64,000 nucleotides of DNA from Saururus chinensis (Eukaryota > Streptophyta > Magnoliopsida > Piperales > Saururaceae): assembly GCA_035235625.1 (NCBI GenBank), contig CP141140.1, forward strand, positions 8,018,685 to 8,082,684, in the 5' to 3' direction. Each line of letters starts with the position of its first letter. The first letter of the stretch is position 1. Below are positions 45,801-55,968 of this stretch, piece after piece. The position numbers were made by a program, and so were the translations under genes. A model generated the notes under the pieces. It saw only the letters and a list, made by a program, of their open reading frames with translations. It was not told where the DNA came from and searched no databases.

Positions 45801-46616
45801 GCTAAAAAGTCCCAAAGCATTTGGAACCTGGTTTGTTTTCTTTATCATAACGCTTGACATATCTAATGTGACCTGAATGCATACAACATGGTAGTCCCAT
45901 ATTACTAGCCCGTCGTCCCTTCTGCTAGCCTTCTGATGCCATAGAGGAATCTATCATAAATAAAACAAGTGCAGGTCAATCACCGGATTTCGTAAGAGGG
46001 AAGAACATACATTCATTATATTTATTTGTAGAGAAACATGCATTGAACAAGAGCTTCAACCTATAAAAATGGCGTATACTGGCTATTGTTTAGCATATTT
46101 TACATGAGAGAAAGAAGAGAGAGGAACAAAATCAATACGAGCTTTATGTGAGAAGACAAAGGTAACCTGTTTATTATCGTTGGATATAAAAGCAACAAAA
46201 AGATCGCGAGCCTCCGCGTCGGCAACCCCTATCAAGCTCAGCTTCTTACAGAGGAAATAAACATTCTCTTCACTGTCGCAAAATCAACGAATACAAATCA
46301 TACGAGTAGCGCCGAAACGGTAGATAAATATTCAGGAAATGAAGCAACAAGAATTGGCCTGAGAGTTACATATGTTACGCGAACCGGAGCAAAAGACGGT
46401 CAAAAAGCTTCAGGCAAATTTAATTAAGTGGGTTTTTTCGCTAAATTGATTACACAATTAAACTGATCAAACATTAGATACACGGAATTTAAATGGAAAA
46501 ATGGAAAGAGGTGAGTGCTACCAGTAGCAGGGAGTGTGAGTGAAAACGGAAGGCTCCGGGAAAGGGGCCGGAGGAGCGGCGGCGCCAGGAGGAGCTGCTG
46601 GACGGGCAACTGGCAT
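42872..46616 (-). CDS. NTAQ1: protein N-terminal glutamine amidohydrolase
   Basis: Six exons, in order of transcription: 46616-46522, 46272-46167, 45950-45873, 45689-45556, 45282-45158, 43029-42872. They join in frame to 231 residues. Catalytic residues are visible: Cys32 in [14 protein letters not shown], His88 in VIWDYHV and Asp109 in [22 protein letters not shown] and the end [17 protein letters not shown] are also conserved. The enzyme converts N-terminal Gln to Glu, making a secondary destabilising residue for the Arg/N-degron pathway in cytosol and nucleus. The start could instead be the upstream in-frame ATG at 46664 (16 more residues). The exon 4 start after CCACAG is the least certain junction. 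The last intron, 2.1 kb, contains an hAT-like element and an RTE fragment. Confidence 0.92.
43311..43899. mobile_element. non-autonomous hAT-like element in NTAQ1 intron 5
   Basis: The left end reads GGGCTGTCAAT (43312-43322) and the right end reads ATTGACAGCCCT (43887-43898), its inverted copy. The inside is full of GGGTAATGGGTA and TTACCCGTTACCC words. There is no ORF. An 8-bp target duplication is not obvious. Confidence 0.65.
44523..44913 (-). mobile_element. RTE-type LINE, 3' fragment of the reverse transcriptase ORF
   Basis: The minus-strand frame carries the C-terminal end of a plant LINE polyprotein: [20 protein letters not shown], then [15 protein letters not shown] and [10 protein letters not shown]. 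The fragment ends in a TTGATTATGATTATGATT tail, the short-repeat tail expected of RTE LINEs. The rest of the element is missing, as in 5'-truncated LINE insertions. It sits in NTAQ1 intron 5 in the same orientation as the gene. Confidence 0.8.
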
Positions 46617-46664
46617 AGCCTCGTCGGCCTCGGCTCCCAGTAGCCGGGACCACGTCGAACACAT

Positions 46665-47999
46665 GTGGCCGCGTTGCGCCTGCTTTGTCTACCATCGCTA
46701 GTCATAACTCATCGTGAATCCGATTTTCATTCTGGTCGTTTAGATGAGCCAGTAGGAAAATTGATTTTTTTAATATAGAATGACCATTATAACCCTAGTG
46801 AACTAATCACAGCCGTCTATTATGACGCGATCATAGCCCTTTATTCATTAACCACTAACACAAGGCAAACAAATCCTTAACATGGCGGTCATGGCGACCA
46901 TCGCCTGGCGGTCATGGCAACGGGGGCGAGGGACAATCATCTCCGGCTGCGTTTTTCTTCCGATTGAGAGACTCCTCTTCTTTGATCATCTCCCGGATAC
47001 GATTCATCTCATCCCATCGGCAGACTCGAAACAAAACGGGCCCAGCACCAGAGCTAGCTACTGCGCTCTCCAGCCCTCTAGCTCCAGCTCTCTCTCTCCA
47101 TATCTCCCCGGCTACTTATTCGGCATCAACACTCGACCTCCGGCTGCCTCTCACCTTCACACCGTCCTCCTCTTATTGTATGGTAAATAAACCCTAAATT
47201 CCCTAATGTCAATTCACGAATTTTGTACCTTGATCACATAGTCCCAATCTTTTGAATACACCTTAATCTCTTCTAATTAATTTTCGATTTTCTTGTATGT
47301 TATTGTTACAAATTTGCTATCTTGAAGTTACGATCACTGCTGTGACTTCTATTGTTAATGGTCTATTTGTCTGACTGATGCATGGTTGATGACGTTCGAT
47401 TTTTGAACAGTTAATAAATTAAAGTTAAGACCTGTCAATCCTGATTTCTGAGCAGTGAGTATTTGATTTTTTGGTTTTTTATTTGTGTTGCTTTTGTCTT
47501 ATTGACGCTTGTTGTTGGCTAAAGTTTGCGCCCTCTAATTAATTTTAGATTTTCTTGTATTCTATATTTGTTTTGACTTATGTTGTATGTATTTGTCTGA
47601 TTGATGCTTGGTTCACGATTTTCAATTTTTGTGCTTCTGCTCCCTAATCTATAAACCTTTATCTATTAATTTAACAATCAATAACTTGATGTTAAGGATT
47701 GTCAATTGATTGTCCATAAGTTTGCGTCTTCTTGTTATAAGTTAGATTATAATAAATGATAGTTTAATCATTGAGATGTAGTTCACAAGGAATATAGGTA
47801 ATGCAATATTGATGAACCCCAGATTACACTATTGGCTAATACCCAAGACTAATAAGTGGAAAGGGGTAACCTCTTTCCATAATTCAATTAAAAATTCAGT
47901 ACAAATAAATTATATGTACTTTCTTGAAACAAACAACCCCTTGAGTTGTTGATTTTACTTTATGTACCGTGATTTTTGAGGTCTTTAATTCAGCAAAGA
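46665..47999. other. interval between NTAQ1 and the GRF-finger gene
   Basis: NTAQ1 and the GRF gene diverge from here. A 102-codon frame at 46882-47190 ends near a possible donor (TATG|GTAAAT) and may be an untranslated or weakly conserved first exon of the GRF gene. The rest is AT-rich. Confidence 0.4.
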
Positions 48000-48489
48000 A
48001 TGGCTTCAACAAGTTACCAAAGGACAAGCCATGGACCTTTATGTCCACGTTGTTTGGGCCGCATGATTTACCTTGTCTTTACCACAACAACGAACCCAGG
48101 CAGACCATTTTGGAAGTGCCCAACCAAATCATTTGTAAGTTTTAATGATGCATGAAAAATTTGTTTATACATACTTATAAATTAGTCATCGTAATAAAGT
48201 AAATTTTTTTATTCAGGGGGGGATTGGTTGTGGGGAGATGTATTGGTCTAATGAGTATGAAGGAAGTTTTGTAAGTAATAATATGAATGCCCAATGAAAT
48301 CATAGCCCCTCCATTTTATTGCAAAGCCATGGAACTGTGAAGAACAGACCGACATTGGAAGAGCCAACAGTCGCATTAGATCATTTATTTAGGGCAATGA
48401 CATTCACAGTATGGCTTATGTTTGCAACCATATTTGGGTTGATATTAATATCCTGCTTTTATATATATTTGTTTAATTGCTTAAAGTAG
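48000..48489 (+). CDS. small GRF-type zinc finger protein with possible C-terminal membrane anchor
   Basis: Exon 48000-48134 gives 45 residues with C-x2-C (LCPRCLG) and NPGRPFWKCP. Exon 48217-48270 continues in frame with GCGEMYWSNEYEG. Together these give the Cys set and the NPGR-F-x2-CP core of the GRF zinc finger. A third frame ending at 48489 encodes RPTLEEPTVALDHLFRA followed by about 24 hydrophobic residues and a short tail. Plant GRF-finger proteins often end in such an anchor. The third exon could begin at 48343 (AG just before), which keeps the frame, but that acceptor is weak; other acceptors run into a stop near 48388. Total length would be about 112 residues. GRF fingers bind nucleic acids. 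It could be a decayed copy. Confidence 0.5.
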
Positions 48490-49632
48490 TGAATGTTCAA
48501 ATGAGTTTTTCTGTATACCATGCCAACAATGTCTACCTATCTTCAACCTCTGAATGAAAAAAAGTCACAGTGCAAACATAGGATTAACATCGAAGATTTG
48601 AGAAGCAAGATTCCTCATCAGCAAATCCAGCTCAGCATCAATTTCGTGGCTGCAATAACAGTTGAGAAAGAAGATATAAAAGTGAAGAAGGAGGACAAAA
48701 GGGGATGAATTTTGAATTTGAAAACTGTTGGCTCTAAGCTCTGCACCTCCGCAAGTTTTGTGGAAGAAGGATTTCCAGATCTGAGTGACTAGTTAAATGT
48801 TGAATTCTGTAATTCTACTGATATGAATTAAAATGATAGTGGAATCTCATTAGTGACTGGAATTACGAATTGATTTGTAATTGATTGTTTGTGATAAATT
48901 CTGTGGATAGAAATTCTGATTGAAGTTCTGAATTCATTCTATGAATTCTGGAATTGTAAAGTGAATGGACCAATTACATTTTTATAAAATTCAATATCAC
49001 AGTTGATGACAGTTACATGTTTGCTTAATGGTTTGTGACAAACATCTCTGTAATAATTTGTAGACTTTCATTCCATTTCTGATTTTGAACTGAGAATTTA
49101 CAGCAGTTACACAGTAAAGGGTAAATCAAGTTGCTGCTACAAATTTTAGTACTTTACAGAAGTTATTGTTGCTGCATCATTTTCATTAAATTGAAAGTCA
49201 ATTAGCTGTTGCATCAATTGTTAATTAAATGAAATAACAGTTGATTCTTAGAAATGTTTATTGCACAATAATCTATAATGTAAAGCAACAATGTTAGCAT
49301 CTTTTAAAACGATATATAGTAATTGTCGCGCATATAAGCAATTGTGATAGTGAGCAAGCATCTAGGTTGGAAACCAATAAGCTAGGTTCAGAAACAGCCT
49401 CATTAAACAAATCAACTTGAATACAAAGTAAAAAAAGAAATAATTGTCATTAATAGACGTAAGAGTATTACGACCCAAGCCTAACTGGAATTCAACCTTT
49501 GCACAAGCGGCCAGTTAGGTTTACAAAGAGTATGTGAAGTTGCCCCTCAATTAAGAGAGTGCAAAAACCCTAGGCAACACTTCATCAAGAACTTAGATAA
49601 TTTCATGGCTTCTTTCACACGTCCATGAAGAA
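48490..49632. other. intergenic, nothing recognised
   Basis: AT-rich DNA with repeated GAATTCTG-type words at 48800-48960. A short ORF at 48520-48708 has no recognisable domain. Confidence 0.5.
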
Positions 49633-49902
49633 CTACGATGACATAGGAGGCTGGAATAAGTCTGCAACATGCATGAACTCCGACTGCCTATACTTCCTTC
49701 TAACGCCAAGGACCTCTGTCCTTGTCTCGTTCGTGTAAATCAAGCTATGCAAAGTGAGTACACACTCACATAGATCAGATTCCTCATATGAAGTGTAGTG
49801 AGTCAACGTTGCGCTCCAAGGCTCCTTGCTTGCAAGCATCATCATCTTTGCTAGAAAAACAGCACTTGCAGCCACCATTGATGGGGCATACTTAAGCATA
49901 CA
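49633..49902 (-). pseudogene. cyclin A C-terminal domain fragment
   Basis: The frame reads MLKYAPSMVAASAVFLAK, then KEPWSATLTHYTSYEESDLC, then a VRRKYRQSEF segment and a stop. This is the second half of the cyclin C-terminal fold, closest to A1-type plant cyclins. Upstream the frame meets a stop four codons before the Met, and there is no usable acceptor AG just ahead. I find no cyclin box in the neighbouring sequence up to 50784 or on the far side of the Harbinger element. I therefore read it as a truncated gene copy. It could still be the last exon of a gene whose other exons diverged beyond recognition. Confidence 0.6.
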
Positions 49903-50784
49903 AGTACGTCATTTCTTTTCAACACGTCTACAATTGATCTTAGAATATCACATTCCCGTAAGCTACTGAGTTAATATTCATTTTACAGACTGCTCCAAAG
50001 TATAAAGAAATGAGACAGCACATCTCCATCGTAACATGATATTAAGCCCACAACATTCCACAGTTACAGTTGCAAAATATTCGACTTTGGTGGATAGATT
50101 CTCACTGAAAACGATTAGAATCACATGTAAGGTCTTAAGCTACTTGGTAACCAACCTAAGATTTGTCAGTTTGATGTGTGATTGCTAGAATTTCAAGCCT
50201 TTGTCATGTATGCATGTAACTTAAATCCTGAATGATATAATATCACCTAGTGAGAAAAAGAACCAAGAGATGATTATAAGTGTGCCAGGAGATGAGTATA
50301 AGTAAAACAATATTCACAAAAAAGCTAGATAAGTAACAGATGTCTTACCTTCTTGCTTCTACAACATTGTAGAATCAAGGAAATTCAAGAGATCTCAGCC
50401 ATGAACCCTTGAATTTCCTTTATTGTACAACATCCTAGAAGGAGGAATGTGTTGAATGTTGAATCAGCCATTAAAACTCTCTTGAACTTCCACGAGCCGA
50501 AAAATGTATACAATTGGGCACTGCTTATAGCTATCTAATGATAGCTATGCTAAGGAGGGTTGACTCCTTAGCTTTCCCCTCCTCCTTTCTCATCCGGGCT
50601 TGGGACCGGCAACGGCGGAGTTAAAAAAAAAATTTAGTAATACACATAAACATAAAAGAAAATAATAAACTGAACATACATAATAAATGTGATAAGCCAA
50701 GTTTTAAAACACATTCAATGATCATAAACATAAGTACCCATAACATATGAGCAATTATAAATATAGGAGTTATAAAAATGATCA
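49903..50784. other. interval between cyclin fragment and Harbinger transposase
   Basis: No coding potential. A short inverted repeat at about 50368-50432 pairs GGAAATTCAAGAG with CCCTTGAATTTCC. The left terminus of the Harbinger element should lie here or just below; I could not find its inverted repeat. Confidence 0.45.
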
Positions 50785-51969
50785 TCAATTTACTGGTGGT
50801 ATATGGAAATATTCTCCAATTGCATCCCGAATACTATCACGAATAATTCTCATACCTACACAATCTCTCACTATACAGGGGCCTTCATTTTTATCCACTT
50901 TTGGTTCTGGGAACAAGTTTTCGTTCTCCCAACGGTGGAACATCACATCGATGAGGTCCGGATCAGTAGCAGCATCTTGTTTTTCCTTTATAAAGTTGTG
51001 TATTGCCATTGTCACTATGACAATCTTAACTTGTGATTCAAAACAACATGGAGGGAACTTGATCAATATCTTCCACCGTTCCTTCCAAACCCCAAAAGTT
51101 CTCTCAATTATATTCCTAAGAGACGAATTAAGTTGATTAAACTTCTCCTTCCTGCCCCTAGGGCCACGCTGCCGAAATTCTGGAACATGGTATCGGGTTC
51201 CTTTGTAAGGCCCAAGGTAACCAAGCTTATTTGGGTAACCTGCATCAACAACATAATATTGCCCCTGTGGTGGCCTAGGAAACAAGGAGTGTGGATCTGT
51301 TACCGTGTGAGAAAAGACCTTAGAATCATGTGCTGAACCCTCCCAACCTGCCACTGCAAATATAAATCTCATACTAAAGTCACATACGGCCATAATGTTT
51401 TGTGTAACCTTTCGTGATCTCCCCCTATAAGCTTGCTACTCTTCCGATGGGACAACTGCTTCTACATGAGTACCATCAATTGCTCCTATACAATGTCCAA
51501 ACCATGGATAGTACTTCCTCTTGCTCCTAATGTAGTTTGGTGTGTGATGTGGACTAATAATTGACTTGATCACCTCTGCAGCCCATGTATACAAAGCATC
51601 TAGTACTTTATTAAAGTGCCTGCATACTGTTTCTTCTGAATGGGACATAAGTACAACACGGTGACCTTCTCTATGACCACATATTTGTAGAAAATACCTC
51701 ATTTGCTCCTCTACCGCAACATGTCTTGTGTCCTTGAGCAACTGTTTCAATCTCATTTCGTAACACAACAACATGAATGTCTTTTTATTCATGCGACACA
51801 TATTATGACAAATTTCATTAGAAGCATTCAACATGTCATACACTATGTGTTGACCCCTATCTCGATGCATGTGTACAACATTCCTTGGGGGGAATATCGT
51901 TCTTAAATAATACATGATTGTTGCATCTTCACTTGTGTCAAATACAAGCTCTTCCCAAGTGAACGACAT
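50785..51969 (-). pseudogene. Harbinger DDE transposase, one in-frame stop
   Basis: The frame runs 395 codons from 51969 and is broken only by TAG at 51436-51438. Recognisable segments are CIGAIDGTHV (first catalytic Asp), VAGWEGSAHDSKVF, YYVVDAGYPN (second Asp) and RNIIERTFGVWK (Glu region), then VTMAIHNFI. This is the HARBI1/PIF nuclease family (DDE_Tnp_4). Apart from the stop the protein looks complete in length and motifs, so inactivation is recent. Reading continues in the same frame after the stop. Confidence 0.88.
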
Positions 51970-52296
51970 GGAACCTATAATATTTTCTAACCAAAATTTA
52001 GATCAAACACTACAATGCACATGTATCTAGGTTAAAATCCTACAAATATGTGGTAAGCCATCATGAAAGAAACAAACATACATGATAATGCACACACACA
52101 CCCAAGCGTAACCAAAAAACCAACATGCTTGCAATAAAAACTGTGGAAAGCCATCATAAAACAAACATCCATAACTAGCATAAAAGATAAATGTAAACTA
52201 TTAGCAGTCGAAGTTAGTTAAAAAGTTTTACATAAACTCATTCATAGCATAAAAATACTGGTGCAGTAGAACTGTAGGAATTATAGGGAAGGACAA

Positions 52297-53598
52297 CTAA
52301 TCTGAATCTGAAGCATGACAAACGTCGCGCAACCTTTTCATCCTCAACCCTGGGGCATTGCCCAATGCCAACCAAATGCGCCTAAACTTGGTCTTCATAA
52401 ACTTCGATAGTGCAATGGTGAAAATGTGGTCATCTTCTTGGTATTTAGGCATTGACATCATCAAGTTAATTGTCATCTTATACTGTTCAACTTCATATTG
52501 GTCCTTATTTGCATGAGAGCTTTCTCGGGCGATTTCATTCCTATCAGACATGGCAATCGCAATGGACTCGCCAATTGATGTAGCAGTGCTTTGAGACTTC
52601 CACTTGCAAGTTAGCATTTCACTTTCGGGTGGTGGAGGTATGGAAGTCGCAGTAGGCAACGGTGTAGGGCTACGGGTTGATGTGTGAGCACTACCAGCTT
52701 GACTGGTACCACCATACTGTCTTGGTGTGTAGTCAGGCAGTTGAGCACCGTCTTCATCATCATCTCCCAAGATGTTAGTGAATGCACCAGCATGTCGAGC
52801 TGTTTGTTCTTCCTGATATGTACCCGCTTCATCAAAACTCTCGTCAACCGTAGGTCGAACCACCCTATGACCAACCCCCCCCCCCCATCATCCCTTTCAT
52901 AACCAAATCCATCACCATTCTCATCACCACTCTCATCAACTAGGGTATATGCTGAGGCGGATGCTGGGACAGGTGCAGGAGCTGAGGCTGATGCTAAAGT
53001 TGAATATCTAGATGAGGGCTGCGGTTGGGCGCCTAAGTGGAAGTAACTTGCATGACTACCTGTGGCATGCGTTCGGCCATACACAGTATACAAATTACCC
53101 TCTGACTCCTCATCGTATCCCCACTTCATCAGACGACTAACATGTTTGTGCTTCTGCATCTCATATCATATCAGTACACAAATTATCACTTTCATGATTG
53201 AGAGTAAAGATTTAAATATTACATACCATTAAGAAAGTGCTCTATGCATCTTCGGAAATGATGAATGTGTTTGTATGCTCATTCCATCCAACTCCAGTCA
53301 TAGCCCTTAATGCCACCCAAGCTTGATAGAATCTTCTTCCAGCATCGTAGTGATTTTTTAGCATTTCCTTATTCAATTCAATGTGATGCACATTCTTAAA
53401 CATTTCAATTACTAAAGTCCAACCCTCATGATCAAGGCTACTCCCTTTCCTATGGCCCTTATTAATTGCATATGCCATATAAGATAAGAATGCATAGTGA
53501 AGTGGCTTGTCCCATTTAATGTTTTTAGCATACCTTTTGCTTCCCTCAATGTGAGGAGCTTGGGGACACATATTAGGTGGACGGGGGTAATGTGCCAT
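52297..53598 (-). pseudogene. Harbinger Myb/SANT-like ORF, stop plus frameshift
   Basis: Exon 53598-53227 encodes a Myb/SANT-like DNA-binding domain (KWDKPLHYAFLSYM, then NHYDAGRRFYQAW and GVGWNEHTN). A TAG at about 53242 is followed in frame by a few residues and a GTATGT donor. Exon two starts at 53153 (ATGCAG acceptor), giving KHKHVSRLMKWGYD. A C12 run on the plus strand at 52875-52886 shifts the frame by one; the continuation down to 52297 is open. In this superfamily the Myb-like protein helps the transposase bind the element ends. Confidence 0.8.
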
Positions 53599-54398
53599 TG
53601 AAAGCTAAGAAAAGTGTTGGCAATGTGAGAACACAGTAAGCTTTTGAACTATTTAGAATATACAAACAACCATATGATGAAAGAAATCAACATCGGAGTA
53701 AAATATGGATCATTGGATAGACAACTCTACGAGAAATTCTATAATAGTGAAGCTTCACAAATAACCCAAGCACGAATCAAGCAACCAAAAAGAGGTGTTA
53801 GGCCATAATCAACAAACAACATAAAAATGTGCAAATTCATTCTTTTCAAAAGATTTTTTGTTGAATTAAGCAAACGATTCACATTTTTAAACAATACAAC
53901 TTCATATTCAGCACAGACTACCAGTTCATAACATGTCCCCAATATATATAAGATATATGCACCGACAATTTGAGCGTACGCAGAAATAACACACAAAGAG
54001 AATTAAACAACGCGTCAGCAATCACACAAAAGAGTGCAATGACATGCAGTCCAATTCCCGAAGACAGCACAGACCACAACCAACAGGCTCAGGAAAACCA
54101 TCAAGGAGAATCCAGAAAGAAAAGGAAAAGGCTTCCTTTTCCAGAAAGAAAAGGAAACATATATACAATAAATTTAATCGCCTCCCAAAACATAACTCGC
54201 TATTAAAAATTTCTAACAAATTTCATGCTTCGTAAAGTAAAAACTATATTAACGGAAGGAAAATGAAACAACCTAATACAAATATATGGAAGACGTCATC
54301 AAGGATAACAAATGCAAGACATCTCTAGATCGGAAATCAAACAAGTATTTCAAGGAAAGATCAAATTTACCTTACAGGGGGCCATGGTCGGAGGGACG

Positions 54399-54680
54399 AA
54401 GAATATGTGGTGACTAGGGGATGGAATGATCTGCGGTTGGAGGGACAGAGGATGGAGGATCTGCGGTCAGAGGGATGGGGGACAGAGGATCTGCGGTCAG
54501 AGGAACAGAGGTCAGTGGATTTTGGTTCGGAGGGATGGAGGATGGTCGATCTGCGATCAGAGGGTTGGAGGGCGGACGATATGCGGTCGGAGGGCCCGTT
54601 GGACGGTGGATCTGTGTTTGGAGGGACGGAGGATGTCTTCCGGAGGCGGAGGATCTGTAGTCGGAGGGTTGCAAGATGGA
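54399..54680. repeat. 30-bp minisatellite, about seven units
   Basis: GATCTGCGGT-type words start at 54428, 54458, 54488, 54518 (GATTTTGGTT), 54548, 54578 (GATATGCGGT) and 54609, almost exactly every 30 bp, with GGAGGGA following each. Because 30 is a multiple of 3, frames stay open across the array on both strands, which explains the repetitive decapeptides (plus strand DLRSEGWRME-like). Confidence 0.85.
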
Positions 54681-55007
54681 GGGAGGGAGGGAAACGGGGG
54701 GCCTGTCGTAGGTTAGGGTTAGCGGGGCGAGAAAGCACAAGAGATGGGCGAGGGAGAGACTGGGAATGGGGTATTTTGGTCACAATATGGGACTGCATAA
54801 TTTCCGCCTCCCGGAGAAAGCGCTTTCTACGGGAACTCACCTCCCCAGGAGAGTTCCTGTAGAAAGGAAAATCAGACATTAAAGCGATTTCCGTGGAGAT
54901 TTCTTTCCTAAAGGAAAAATGACCTTCCAAACGGTTTTTCGCTGGGAAAACGATTTCCGCCCTCAACAAAGCGATTTCTGAGGGCGGAAATCGCCTCCCA
55001 AATAGGT

Positions 55008-55968
55008 CTTTTGTTCTGAAAATGAGCTAGCCTATTTTATAGATCGATGATGCACGTATTAACATGTATTAATATGTGTACCATAATTTCAAAAATGGAC
55101 TTTAGGTATTATTCCTTCTGCTCAGATTAAAGTGAGCATAGAACATAAAAAATTGCTATAAAATGGCCTAATGTCACTAACAATAGGGAAAACATGGGAC
55201 ATGTTTGTGTACAAAATATAAGTGCTAAAAAGATACCTAACCTGTGATTTAGGCAGGCTTGTAAATTGCCCTCGGCCATCAGGTCATGGGTGGGGCTCCT
55301 TCATTTACAAGAGAATACCACCCTCGCCATGATCTAAGGGGAAGAATTTTTCTTATCTTTCACTGACAATGAACCCAGCGCAAGTTACGCATAGGAGCTG
55401 TTTATCCATAGAAACGATAATGCACATGTTAACATATGTTAACGTCAATATCACTAATACTAACGCAAATCTGAACTACGGCTCCCAACTCCCTTACACT
55501 GGGTTCTATCGTTAGAAAGGAGCATAAAAACACTCCTCTGAACTAGCAACCAAGGTGAATACATCTTACTAGCTTATTACCACCTGCAATTTCAACGCGG
55601 GCTAATTTTTTTTATTAATAAATACTGTAATAGAATGATAAGTGTCCCCCGGCTAAAAATAGAATGATAAGTGTCGGATCTATAGCTGTTATCTTGGCCC
55701 AAACTTTCTTAGGGAGAAACCTCGCAATACATTTACGAAGATACAATTGCTTATGAATTTACAAGGCAGCTATACTGAATAAAAGCTAGCTACCTAAGAC
55801 GAATTTACATCCCTCACCCTCAACCACTACTGCAGTACACACAAATCGGGGGGAAAAAATAGACCCAAAATCACTCTTTCACTTCAACTGCCTTTTCTCT
55901 TCAAGTGTTTTATCAGACACTCCTTTGATCAATGTTAGCTGCCACATGACATGAACTTCGGTTATTAT
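55008..55968. other. interval between Harbinger element and PRAF stop
   Basis: No gene. It contains ACATGTTAACATATGTTAACG-like words near 55425 and ordinary AT-rich DNA. The right part is probably the PRAF 3' UTR. Confidence 0.5.

Larger units (their letters stand above)
50785..55007 (-). mobile_element. PIF/Harbinger element with transposase and Myb-like ORFs
   Basis: Two minus-strand coding units, Myb/SANT-like ORF first and DDE transposase second, are the standard gene pair of plant PIF/Harbinger elements. The right end may be near 55007, where the minus strand reads GACCTATTTGGGAGGCG, similar in style to PIF termini. A matching left end was not found, so the outer limits are approximate. 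Between that end and the Myb ORF lies a 30-bp minisatellite. Confidence 0.8.

Noticed and set aside
46882-47190. 102-codon plus-strand ORF upstream of the GRF gene
   Set aside because: No domain seen. It could be a 5' exon or UTR of the GRF gene but the link cannot be shown from sequence alone.
54367-54969. Long ORFs on both strands, up to 200 codons
   Set aside because: Produced by the 30-bp minisatellite, whose unit length keeps several frames open; not evidence of a protein.
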